This document shows, in pieces, positions 26,801-34,953 of a stretch of DNA of 40,679 nt (position 1 is the first letter of the stretch; the number at the start of each line of letters is the position of its first letter). A program made the position numbers and the translations under genes. The notes below the pieces were generated by a model. It saw nothing but the letters and a program-made list of their open reading frames with translations, was not told where the DNA came from and ran no database searches. Source of the stretch: an uncultured Mucilaginibacter sp. (GTDB taxonomy: Bacteria > Bacteroidota > Bacteroidia > Sphingobacteriales > Sphingobacteriaceae); NCBI GenBank assembly GCA_913775265.1, contig CAJYJH010000024.1, positions 1-40,679 on the forward strand, in the 5' to 3' direction.

Positions 26801-27938
26801 CGTTAAAGATGTATAAGCTTGAACCTTCGGGCGTAAAACCGATATCAAACCTGATAAAAATATCTTTTTTAGGAAACAGTAAGTAACGCAGGCCAAACCC
26901 TGTCGCCGGCCGAATCTGACGCAGCGAAAAGCGATTGATGCTGGGTGCCACCATTGCCGAACCTGCAAATAACGAGGCCCCCAAACGCTTGTTAAATGCA
27001 AAGGGCAGCATTCTGAATTCGGCTTGTGCTGCAATTAGGTTTTGATCACGGTAACGGCCTTGGTAATAACCACGCATAATCATATCACCACCCATAAGCG
27101 CCAACTGATTAAATGGCACATTACCAGTCTGAAAATTGCCTACCAATTGCCATGCAAAAACATTTCTTTTACTTAACGGATGAAATGAACGCACGTCAAC
27201 ATTTACGCTATTGAAGCTATTATTGCTCCCAAGCGAAGACCAATAGTGCAGATAAGAAATCTCGCTGAAGAAGCCTTTTCTTACATTAAGCACGTTGGGC
27301 CGGTTATCATATACCAAGGCAAGCCCCGCACCAAGGTTAGTAGAACCATTACTACCAGGAGGAAGTTCAAACCGGCCCTGGTCAGGTTGCCGGAAGTCAA
27401 CTCCCGAAAGACTTTGAAAATCCAGTTCGGGCCCGAGGTAAAGGTTGTTGACAAGTTTGCGCAGGGCCCGCTGCCGAAGTACTACATTAAAACCATCCAC
27501 AACCGCATGGTTGTCGCCATCGGTATCCGGACCAATACCGTAGTAAAACAGTGGGAAACGCTGGATGCGGGTTCGGCCTAAAAAGAACCATTTGTTTTGA
27601 TCAGTGTATATAGTATTATCCAGCCACAAACCATATTGGGCCTTAAAGGTGACAAATGCAAGTGCCTGTAATTCGCTTAACCTGTTCAGCGTGTCTTTAT
27701 TTACACGAAATAATTTAAGACCAAGTACACCAATCTCTAGCCCGGTTTCGGGAGTATTACCCAGGGTAGGGTAAGCAGTAGTGCTTGGTTGCCCGGCCGA
27801 TGCCGTGTCATGTAATATACGATAGACCTGTTTGCCCAACCATGACTTTTTTGGATTTTGAGCCATAGTATTTTGAATGCCGATAATACAAAAGATTGAT
27901 ACCAGGAAAACTCTGTTAAGCGGTGTCGTTATTTTCAT
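26787..27938 (-). CDS. BamA/TamA-family outer-membrane barrel protein
   Basis: The 383-residue product has a signal peptide ending TMAQN (about residue 27). Beta-strand-rich sequence follows, with alternating aromatic and polar residues, and it ends in an aromatic residue (GEAF), as outer-membrane barrels often do. The C-terminal half resembles the surface-antigen D15/BamA barrel domain, including the MRGYYQGRYRDQN motif near residue 285 that matches the conserved RGY...Y.D block. No POTRA domains are visible, since only about 60 residues precede the barrel-like part. A role in protein or lipid insertion, or as a simple porin, cannot be decided. The gene diverges from the hydrolase-LytS-LytTR operon. 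Confidence 0.85.
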   Translation of the reverse strand: MKITTPLNRVFLVSIFCIIGIQNTMAQNPKKSWLGKQVYRILHDTASAGQPSTTAYPTLGNTPETGLEIGVLGLKLFRVNKDTLNRLSELQALAFVTFKAQYGLWLDNTIYTDQNKWFFLGRTRIQRFPLFYYGIGPDTDGDNHAVVDGFNVVLRQRALRKLVNNLYLGPELDFQSLSGVDFRQPDQGRFELPPGSNGSTNLGAGLALVYDNRPNVLNVRKGFFSEISYLHYWSSLGSNNSFNSVNVDVRSFHPLSKRNVFAWQLVGNFQTGNVPFNQLALMGGDMIMRGYYQGRYRDQNLIAAQAEFRMLPFAFNKRLGASLFAGSAMVAPSINRFSLRQIRPATGFGLRYLLFPKKDIFIRFDIGFTPEGSSLYIFNGEAF

Positions 27939-27988
27939 TAAGATGACGGCTAAGGCTTGTAGTTGTTAAGCAAACGAGAGTGCATCAA

Positions 27989-28071
27989 TGTTTTGATGAG
28001 ATATTGACTTACATTACCCAAAAGATCAAAACATGTACAGGTCCGTAATCTAACTGACTACACGACCTGTA
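27989..28071. repeat. Two adjacent inverted repeats in a divergent intergenic region
   Basis: TGTTTTGAT (27989-27997) is the exact reverse complement of ATCAAAACA (28025-28033). TACAGGTC (28036-28043) is the exact reverse complement of GACCTGTA (28064-28071). They lie next to each other between the barrel gene and the hydrolase operon. They could be operators or leader hairpins. No T-run marks them as terminators. Confidence 0.45.
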
Positions 28072-28182
28072 AGATCCAAGGATTTAAAGCGTAACCGCTT
28101 ATCATTTTATAGAGCCGTTCATCACAATTCATTTTATGGATGGCTATTACAATTGCATCTTCGCTTAACAACACCCAATCAC

Positions 28183-29595
28183 ATGAAAAAAATTATTACC
28201 ACCTTACTTTTCTTATTAAGTGTTATAGCAGGTTTCGCGCAGAGTATCGTTGGCGCCTGGTATGGAACACTAAATATTGCTGGTACTCCACTGCATGTAG
28301 TTTTTCACATCAGCCGTAACGGAGAAGCCTATTCTGCAACTATGGACAGCCCCGATCAAGGAGCCGCTGGTTTGGCCACCGACCGAACCGAGTTTGCTAA
28401 CAATCAGCTTACTATAGAGGCATCAAAGTTTGCGCTTAAATACACCGGCGTCCTTCGTTCCGATAGTGGTAAAATCACCGGTACTTTCGTTCAGGGCGGT
28501 AGCAGCTTTCCGTTAACATTAACACCCGGCAAATCCGGTGATGTAAACATTACTCCGGCTAAACGCCCGCAAGACCCAACAAGCTTTACATACCGGCAAG
28601 AGGAAGTAACGTTTAAAAACAACAAGGCAGGCAATACGCTGGCCGGAACACTGACCTTACCGGCTAACGGTAAAGCAAACAAAGTAGTTGTCCTGATTAG
28701 CGGGTCAGGTCCACAAAATCGAAATGAAGAAGTGGCTCAAATCAATCATCGGCCGTTTTTAGTTTGGAGTGATCAGCTTACCAAAAACGGCATTGCTGTT
28801 TTAAGATATGACGACAGAGGGGTAGGTCAGTCTACGGGTAACTTTAGCACAGCCACCAGTGCTGATTTTGCTGATGATGCCGAAGCCGCGATTGCATATT
28901 TACAGTCCCGATCAGACTTAAGTAAATCATCTATTGGTTTAATGGGGCACAGCGAAGGCGGTATGATTGCTCCAATGGTTGCAGCCCGCAACAAGGCTGT
29001 TAAATTTGTGGTATTGTTAGCTGCACCTGGTGTGCCTATTACTGAATTAATGGCTCAGCAAACTACAGATCAAATGCGCCTTGCCGGTGCCGATTCGGCT
29101 GATATTGCAGGTTCTGCGGCAGCTAATGCCAAAATCTTTGCAGCAATGAATCGATATAAAAATCTATCTTCTGATGCTTATAAAAAACAAATAGATAGTG
29201 TTGTTTATGCTCAGGTACGGAGTATGCCTAAAGAAGCTTTAGGTGGAAAAACAGTTGAGGAAGTGGCAAAAAGAAACAGTCAGCAATTATACTCTCCGTG
29301 GTTTAGGTATTTTATAGCTTATGACCCGGCAATCGCCATTAGTAAGCTTAAATGCCCTGTTTTGGCGTTAAACGGTACATTAGATATGCAGGTACAAAGT
29401 TCTGCTAACTTAGCCGGTATTAAAGCCGCATTAGCTAAAGCCGGTAATAATCGGTTTGAAGTGCTACCTTTAAACGGGCTTAATCACCTTTTTCAAAAAG
29501 CAAATACCGGATCGGTTGCCGAGTATGCAAAAATCAGCGAAACAGTAAATCCTGTGGCGCTTAATAGAGTAACTGCCTGGATAAACAGACTTTAA
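28183..29595 (+). CDS. Exported alpha/beta hydrolase (serine aminopeptidase/S33-like)
   Basis: The ATG at 28183 gives 470 residues beginning with a clean signal peptide, MKKIITTLLFLLSVIAGFAQ. An upstream TTG at 28153 is in frame but less likely. Residues 20-125 form an N-terminal beta-rich domain. The alpha/beta-hydrolase domain starts near KVVVLISGSGPQNRNE. The catalytic triad can be placed as S257 in GHSEGG, D401 in GTLDMQV and H435 in GLNHLF. Similar Bacteroidota proteins are annotated as dienelactone or S33-type hydrolases, and the natural substrate is unknown. The stop overlaps the sensor kinase ATG by one base (TAATG), so the hydrolase is co-translated with the two-component system. Confidence 0.88.
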   Translation: MKKIITTLLFLLSVIAGFAQSIVGAWYGTLNIAGTPLHVVFHISRNGEAYSATMDSPDQGAAGLATDRTEFANNQLTIEASKFALKYTGVLRSDSGKITGTFVQGGSSFPLTLTPGKSGDVNITPAKRPQDPTSFTYRQEEVTFKNNKAGNTLAGTLTLPANGKANKVVVLISGSGPQNRNEEVAQINHRPFLVWSDQLTKNGIAVLRYDDRGVGQSTGNFSTATSADFADDAEAAIAYLQSRSDLSKSSIGLMGHSEGGMIAPMVAARNKAVKFVVLLAAPGVPITELMAQQTTDQMRLAGADSADIAGSAAANAKIFAAMNRYKNLSSDAYKKQIDSVVYAQVRSMPKEALGGKTVEEVAKRNSQQLYSPWFRYFIAYDPAIAISKLKCPVLALNGTLDMQVQSSANLAGIKAALAKAGNNRFEVLPLNGLNHLFQKANTGSVAEYAKISETVNPVALNRVTAWINRL

Positions 29596-30635
29596 TGAAT
29601 ACCAAAAAACGCTCGTGGTTTTGGCCCGTGCAAATTATTAGTTGGCTACTTATCGGTTTTTTAAACTGGCTGGTGCAATTCTCCAGCGGATCTTTCAGTA
29701 CGTTAAATTTAACGCTTAACATCACGGGTATGTGTGCCGGCGGATTGATAGTGACCAGCTTGTACCGCGCATATTTTCATAAGCGAAAAAGCAAGCTTGA
29801 GATCAACGCGGGTAGGCTGATTGCCTTTTTGTTTGCATCTGCCTTTGTGCTGGCTGCCGTCTGGTTGTTGATACTTATTTTGTTGATGTTGCCATTTACG
29901 GGCTACAAAACAATATCAATAGTGCCTATCTTATTCCAGATTGTTCCGCTCACCGGTATTATGTTGGCTTGGGATGCTGTTTACCTGGGATATCATTTAA
30001 TCAGGCAATATCACATCACAGAAGTAGAAAAATGGAAACTGGAAGTTGAAGTAAGGCAAGCGCAATTAGGGACATTGAGGGCGCAGATTAACCCGCATTT
30101 CATGTTCAATGCCTTAAACAATATAAGGGCTTTGATTTTAGAAGACCCACAATTGGCCCGTCAGATGCTGACCAAGTTTTCGGAGATATTCAGGCACGCA
30201 TTACAACATGCTAATGGGAAAGAGATTAAAATAATTGACGAAGTTCATCTACTCAAGCAATACCTCGATCTGCTGAAAATACAGTACGAAGAAAGGCTGC
30301 AGTGCAACATTCATGTAGATGAAAGTATTCTGCAGGTGGTAATACCGCCAATGATATTGCAGTTGCTGGTGGAAAATGCTGTAAAACATGGCATTGCTTT
30401 ACAGGCCAACGGAGGTTTAATAGCTGTTGATATTCGAGATAGGGATGGCAGGATTAGCCTGTCCGTAAAAAATACGGGTAGTTTGCAAAACAAAAGTAGT
30501 TTAGAAGATAGCTTGGGTATAGGTCTGGTTAATGTTAAAGAAAGGCTCCGGCTATTGTATGGGGACAAGGCTAAACTTAACATGGGGCAACAAAAAGAAT
30601 TTGTGGTAGTCACTATTGATATTAATAAGCAATGA
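29595..30635 (+). CDS. LytS/YehU-type sensor histidine kinase
   Basis: The 346-residue protein has four hydrophobic segments in its first 140 residues. A short coiled region (about 140-160) leads to a His_kinase domain with the phospho-acceptor H168 in INPHFMFNALNN. An HATPase_c domain follows, with an N box at LLVENAVKHGIAL and a glycine-rich GIGLVNVKERL. The family is membrane-bound and pairs with LytTR response regulators. No extracellular sensory domain is visible, so it senses through the membrane segments or a partner. The gene overlaps the hydrolase stop by one base and the regulator start by four. The length is typical of the family. Confidence 0.95.
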   Translation: MNTKKRSWFWPVQIISWLLIGFLNWLVQFSSGSFSTLNLTLNITGMCAGGLIVTSLYRAYFHKRKSKLEINAGRLIAFLFASAFVLAAVWLLILILLMLPFTGYKTISIVPILFQIVPLTGIMLAWDAVYLGYHLIRQYHITEVEKWKLEVEVRQAQLGTLRAQINPHFMFNALNNIRALILEDPQLARQMLTKFSEIFRHALQHANGKEIKIIDEVHLLKQYLDLLKIQYEERLQCNIHVDESILQVVIPPMILQLLVENAVKHGIALQANGGLIAVDIRDRDGRISLSVKNTGSLQNKSSLEDSLGIGLVNVKERLRLLYGDKAKLNMGQQKEFVVVTIDINKQ

Positions 30636-31345
30636 TCAAAGCTGTTATTGTAGAAGACTCGCGGCTGGCCAGGCTTGAGCTAAAAGAATTGCTGTGTGCT
30701 CATCCTGAGATAGAAATTTCTGGAGAGGCTGCAACTATTAGTCAGGCACTGGAGTTGATCCGGCTCACAGCACCTGATTTGATATTTTTGGATATACACT
30801 TGCCCGGTGGAAATGGCTTTGAATTATTGGAGCAACTTGAGCACCTGCCCGGTATCATCTTCACTACCGCGTTTGAGCAATATGCTTTGCAGTCTTACGA
30901 CTATAACACGATTGATTATTTGCTTAAACCCATTGTTCCGGAAAGGTTACAAAAGGCTATCCAAAAAACTTTAGCCTCTTTAAAATCACCGCCGCATCAA
31001 AATGAAGTTCCGGGTAAACCGGATCGCATATTCATTAAAGACCAGCACCGAACCTGGCTGGTAGCCGTGGATGACATCCGCTATTTTGAGTCGAAAGGAA
31101 ATTATACCCAGGTTCATTTTGCCAATAGTAGCCCGCTAATGCTGCGGTCGTTACAACAGTTGGAAGATACGTTGAACCCCGGCAAGTTTATTCGTATAAA
31201 CAGGCAGCAGATTGTAAATGTAAGCCATATTCAGCAAGCTATTGAAGTGCCCGGTAAGCGCCTGCAGCTAACGCTGAATAATGGCACTTTGTTGGAAGTT
31301 TCGCGCAGGCAAGTAGGTAGGTTTAAGGAGCTTTTTACTTTTTAG
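30632..31345 (+). CDS. LytTR-family response regulator
   Basis: The 237-residue protein has an N-terminal receiver domain with acidic E8/D9, phospho-acceptor D54 in LIFLDIHLPGG and K99 in YLLKPI. A C-terminal LytTR DNA-binding domain (about 135-237) contains YFESKGNYTQVHF and FIRINRQQIVN. LytTR regulators bind direct repeats upstream of target genes. The gene overlaps the kinase by 4 bp (ATGA at 30632-30635). A strong terminator follows at 31457-31498. Targets are unknown. A LytTR-like repeat array occurs upstream of the second susC gene at about 38213-38242. Confidence 0.95.
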   Translation: MIKAVIVEDSRLARLELKELLCAHPEIEISGEAATISQALELIRLTAPDLIFLDIHLPGGNGFELLEQLEHLPGIIFTTAFEQYALQSYDYNTIDYLLKPIVPERLQKAIQKTLASLKSPPHQNEVPGKPDRIFIKDQHRTWLVAVDDIRYFESKGNYTQVHFANSSPLMLRSLQQLEDTLNPGKFIRINRQQIVNVSHIQQAIEVPGKRLQLTLNNGTLLEVSRRQVGRFKELFTF

Positions 31346-31456
31346 CTGGTTACTTGCTTTTAGGTCGAAATCTTGTAAACTTTAGAATTGGCTGTCTTTT
31401 GATTTTCCTGTTACGCCTTTCCGTGTTCATATAAATAAATATCAACCACTTGAAAT

Positions 31457-31498
31457 AAAAAAGCTCAAACATCTTTTGTAGACGTTCGAGCTTTTTTT
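31457..31498. terminator. Bidirectional intrinsic terminator
   Basis: AAAAAAGCTC (31457-31466) pairs with GAGCTTTTTT (31488-31497). The helix continues inward through AAC/GTT and TC/GA pairs between single mismatches. A-runs and T-runs on both sides give U-tails in both directions. It closes the LytTR operon on the + strand and the FAS1/DUF5007-like operon on the minus strand. Confidence 0.85.
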
Positions 31499-31591
31499 GT
31501 AACAATGAGTTATTTTAGTCGTTATTTAGGCAGCTCATCTATCCGCCTAACACGTAATTCTTAGTTACTTCATCTGTATTAGTTTTAAACG

Positions 31592-32569
31592 TTATTTTTT
31601 TGTAACATCTGTAAACTTAATTTCAACCACGTATGTGCCCTCAAGCTTTAATTGCCAAGACCACCTTGGGTTAACAGAAAAGCCCACGTTAGTTGGAAAA
31701 TTATCAACCTTCACAAAAGTACTTGGAATGCGATAATACATCAGAAAGCCCCAATCTGTGGTAGGTGTAACATATTTGGTTAACGGAAACGGCGCAATCT
31801 CAAAATCACAGATCATTGCGGTATCTGTAAAAATAACCGGGTTAAATTTGGCATAATTTTCAAACACTGGGCGGTCGCCACGTTTGATGATCTCGCCACT
31901 TTTAGGATTAAATGCTCGGCCATTTTTATCAGACATTTTCAAAATGACGCGCGCGCCATTATTGCTCACCTTTGTGCAACTAATTAAAGGGTTTTTCATT
32001 GCTGTAACGGCACCGGTGACATCATTAAACGCGTTTGCCACATTATCGGTAACTACAAAAAGGTCATCAGTTGATGGGTCTACCACGTTTATAGTAGCCA
32101 GGTTTTTAAAAAGCTTTGTTCCCGTCGGATTAGTCATTTCCACATCAAAGTTGTACTGACCTAAGGGTAAGTTAGCCGATGCTTTATTGAAGGAGAGTTG
32201 CCCGTTGGCTTCGTTAAAATTCATCGGTAGAACTTCAACGGTTTCACGTTTTTTGTTAAGTAAGGCTACGGTAGTATCAGTTGCGGCATCAAAAGACTGC
32301 CCCGTTTTAAACACCGTTATCTTGTACGTTTTGGTAAACTCGGCAGGTGCAGGCGAGCCGTCCGTTTTACGCAAGTTGAGCAGCTTAAACGTGTACGGCG
32401 GTGTAGAGCCATCCGCGTTGATACGGTCAGATTGGTAGAGTATTAATCCTCGCTTAGCAAAAAGAGTGTTGTCTTTATAACGAATGTTATCGCTCTGAAA
32501 ACCGTTTTGTATTTTTTTACAAGCTGCAAGGCCGGCTACGGCAGCTAACAGTATGATATATTTTTTCAT
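31592..32569 (-). CDS. Lipoprotein, DUF5007-like
   Basis: The 325-residue protein has a lipoprotein signal ending GLAAC (Cys17) followed by KK, typical for Bacteroidota surface lipoproteins. The rest is beta-rich, with ITVFKTGQSFDAATDTTVALL and NLPLGQYNFDVEMTNPTGTK segments and a C-terminal SWQLKLEGTYVVEIKFTDV strand pair. The size and its place behind susC, susD and a FAS1 lipoprotein match proteins I recall as DUF5007, but that family name is tentative. No catalytic motif is visible. It is the last gene of the operon and is followed by the bidirectional terminator. It is probably an outer-membrane accessory that binds the imported ligand. Confidence 0.75.
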   Translation of the reverse strand: MKKYIILLAAVAGLAACKKIQNGFQSDNIRYKDNTLFAKRGLILYQSDRINADGSTPPYTFKLLNLRKTDGSPAPAEFTKTYKITVFKTGQSFDAATDTTVALLNKKRETVEVLPMNFNEANGQLSFNKASANLPLGQYNFDVEMTNPTGTKLFKNLATINVVDPSTDDLFVVTDNVANAFNDVTGAVTAMKNPLISCTKVSNNGARVILKMSDKNGRAFNPKSGEIIKRGDRPVFENYAKFNPVIFTDTAMICDFEIAPFPLTKYVTPTTDWGFLMYYRIPSTFVKVDNFPTNVGFSVNPRWSWQLKLEGTYVVEIKFTDVTKK

Positions 32570-32596
32570 TCTTCTATTATTAAATTAATATAAGCA

Positions 32597-33292
32597 TTAA
32601 TTACCAAGCGGCTGAGCATTAAAGAATAGCCGGTGATTACCGTTTAATACGTGCACTATACCCGTTTTGGTAATAATGCCAGAGGTTTGCACATCAGACG
32701 ATAAATCTTTTTGGTCGTTGGGTATCGCACCTGGATTTGCCTCCTGGTCGTCACGTGTGCCACGTACTTTGGTGTAAGTAACGTAATCAACATGGTCCAG
32801 GTAATTACTGTAATCAAAGCTACGCCTGAACTTAATAAGGTACTGTACGTTTGTAATGGGGCCGAGCAAGCTGTTGTACAACTGCCCGCTCAGTGTGATT
32901 TGGTCACGGTTAATCTTACCCTGAAAAAGGTAAGTTTTTAGTGAGTCACTTAACTCCTGAGCAGGAATATCCTTAATGCCAAAATTAAAGTTTTCGTTTT
33001 TTGTCTTTATAGCTATTTGATTCTTTTTAGCCGATACATAGGGCACTATGCCATAATTGGTGGTTACAAAAAAAGTAACATTGCCATTAACCACATCTTT
33101 TAAACCAGCCCGATCAATTACTTTTACCAGCGAGTCAAACTGCCGGTTTGATTTCAGATAATCGTAAGTGGTCATATCCACGTAAGGGTTGCTTTTGCCG
33201 CCGTCGTTTTTATAAGTATCTTTTTTACATCCGCTAAAAGCTATGATTAATACCAGCACAGCTGTCAGCAGGATAATTGTTTTGTTATTCAT
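32597..33292 (-). CDS. Fasciclin (FAS1) domain lipoprotein
   Basis: The 231-residue product has a lipoprotein signal ending AFSGC (Cys22). One FAS1 domain covers about residues 45-225. The first helix is YLKSNRQFDSLVKVIDRAG, the F-box-like strand is NGNVTFFVTTN, and the C-terminal block is GIITKTGIVHVLNGNHRLFF, matching the usual end of FAS1 with an H-x-x-[DN] pattern. FAS1 domains are protein or glycan adhesion modules. The gene is 27 bp upstream of the DUF5007-like gene and 49 bp downstream of susD. In this setting it probably assists the SusCD complex at the cell surface. That role is inferred. Confidence 0.85.
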   Translation of the reverse strand: MNNKTIILLTAVLVLIIAFSGCKKDTYKNDGGKSNPYVDMTTYDYLKSNRQFDSLVKVIDRAGLKDVVNGNVTFFVTTNYGIVPYVSAKKNQIAIKTKNENFNFGIKDIPAQELSDSLKTYLFQGKINRDQITLSGQLYNSLLGPITNVQYLIKFRRSFDYSNYLDHVDYVTYTKVRGTRDDQEANPGAIPNDQKDLSSDVQTSGIITKTGIVHVLNGNHRLFFNAQPLGN

Positions 33293-33341
33293 TTTTCTCT
33301 TTATAAATTAATTCTGATGAATTATAAAAAAGGATGCTTGT

Positions 33342-34898
33342 TTAAACTTTACCTAACCAGTAAGAAGTTTGCTTAAGTAAAGGGTTTTGTCTGAAGAGGG
33401 ATGGATCAACAGGCCAGTAAAAGCCTTCTTGTCTAAACCGGCCTGGTGATAGCCAATCAATGATATCAATATAACGACGGGTACGCAGCAAGTCATAAAA
33501 CAGATGTCCCTCCAGGTACATTTCGCGGCCACGTTCTATAATGTATTGGCTCATTACATCACTTGCCGTAGCACTTGAGCTTACCAATGTTGGGTTACGG
33601 TTATGCCGCCTTCTCGAAGCGTTTATAATATCGCGAGCAGTTGCCACATCTCCCTTGTACAACGCTATTTCAGCTTTAAGCAATATCATATCGCTCAGGC
33701 GGAATATGGTCATGTTATTACTGAGGTAAGGATTTAGTTTTTGAGCGGGGTTACGGTAATTGATGTTTGCATATTTTAAACAGATCGGTCGTTCCGGGTT
33801 ACTGTTATCAAAATTTTTGCTGTACCGTACATCTAAAGAGTCATTATTGCGAAAATGTTGTGACAGGTAACTCGGCGCAGTATAATATCTGGGATTGCTA
33901 CCGAAGTTGTTTACATAGTTTCTATTCAAAAAGTATAAGCCTATACCAAGATTTGAACCTTCGAGCGTGTTTTCGCTCATGTTTACTTCGAAAATGCTTT
34001 CGGACGAACGGCCTATAAAAATACTTTTATAGTTAACAGTATCGGTTAAAGTATATCCACCTTTAGCTATCAATGTAGTGATAGTGGTGTCTGCACTGTT
34101 TACGTCTGTCATATTTGGCGTATCATTAGCTGCATTAGCCATGGTTGCCCTCCATAGGTATAAATGTGCCAATAAAGCATATACCGAACCTTTATTAGCC
34201 ATTACATGTGCATCTCCGGCATCGGTATAACCCCACTTCAACATGTTTATAGCCGTGCGGCAATCAGTTTCGATTTGTTTCATTACATCTGCCTTCGGGC
34301 TTCTGGCTAATTGAGGAGCGTTAATCGGATCCTCATAAGCAACAGTTACCAGTGGGACATCGCCCCAAACACGAGTCATCATAAAGTAGCTTAAGGCACG
34401 TATAAATAGCGCCTGCCCAATAATGTTATTACGAAACGCAGCCGGATCGTCCACGTCTTTTAATTGTGTATCCGTCATTTTCGACACGTTTGCAATGACC
34501 ACGTTCGACATGGCAATTGCTTTGTAATATAAAGTATAATTGGCCAGCGAGTTAAGATTATATTGAAATGTAAAATCGCCATTTTGGATACCATCCAAGC
34601 CATCGCCACCATTTCCTATACCGGGCACTATTACATCACCGCTATATTGAATAGTAAAATAGTTTTTGGCAACGGCATCACCATACATGTAATAACGAAT
34701 GTTTTTGTCTGTTATAGCGGTTCTTAACAAACCGTAGTTGCCAGCAATGGCATTGCGTGCGTTGGCCGCGGTTTGCCAAAACGCTTCCTGGTAAGTAGAG
34801 TTTTTGGGTTCCTGCTCAATCAGTTTTTTGCAGGAGAACAAGCCTGATGCTGTTAAAAGCATAAAGCCCGATAAAATATATTGATTAATTTTTTTCAT
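33342..34898 (-). CDS. SusD/RagB-family lipoprotein (second SusCD pair)
   Basis: The 518-residue product has a lipoprotein signal ending GLFSC (Cys23). SusD blocks are visible as ALFIRALSYFMMTRVWGDVPLV near residue 165, FRLSDMILLKAEIALYKGD near 408 and QYIIERGREMYLEGHLFYDLLR near 454. It is a surface nutrient-binding partner of SusC. It differs clearly in sequence from the mannan-locus SusD, so the two pairs are not recent duplicates. It lies 55 bp after its SusC gene. No enzyme gene in the same operon reveals the ligand. Confidence 0.94.
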   Translation of the reverse strand: MKKINQYILSGFMLLTASGLFSCKKLIEQEPKNSTYQEAFWQTAANARNAIAGNYGLLRTAITDKNIRYYMYGDAVAKNYFTIQYSGDVIVPGIGNGGDGLDGIQNGDFTFQYNLNSLANYTLYYKAIAMSNVVIANVSKMTDTQLKDVDDPAAFRNNIIGQALFIRALSYFMMTRVWGDVPLVTVAYEDPINAPQLARSPKADVMKQIETDCRTAINMLKWGYTDAGDAHVMANKGSVYALLAHLYLWRATMANAANDTPNMTDVNSADTTITTLIAKGGYTLTDTVNYKSIFIGRSSESIFEVNMSENTLEGSNLGIGLYFLNRNYVNNFGSNPRYYTAPSYLSQHFRNNDSLDVRYSKNFDNSNPERPICLKYANINYRNPAQKLNPYLSNNMTIFRLSDMILLKAEIALYKGDVATARDIINASRRRHNRNPTLVSSSATASDVMSQYIIERGREMYLEGHLFYDLLRTRRYIDIIDWLSPGRFRQEGFYWPVDPSLFRQNPLLKQTSYWLGKV

Positions 34899-34953
34899 AT
34901 AGTTTTTTTATTGTCAGGAGAAATTAATTCTCTCTAAATCGGCTAATTAGGAT

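Noticed and set aside
28153..28182. TTG start for the alpha/beta hydrolase
   Set aside because: It adds a polar stretch in front of a clean signal peptide that begins with the ATG at 28183.
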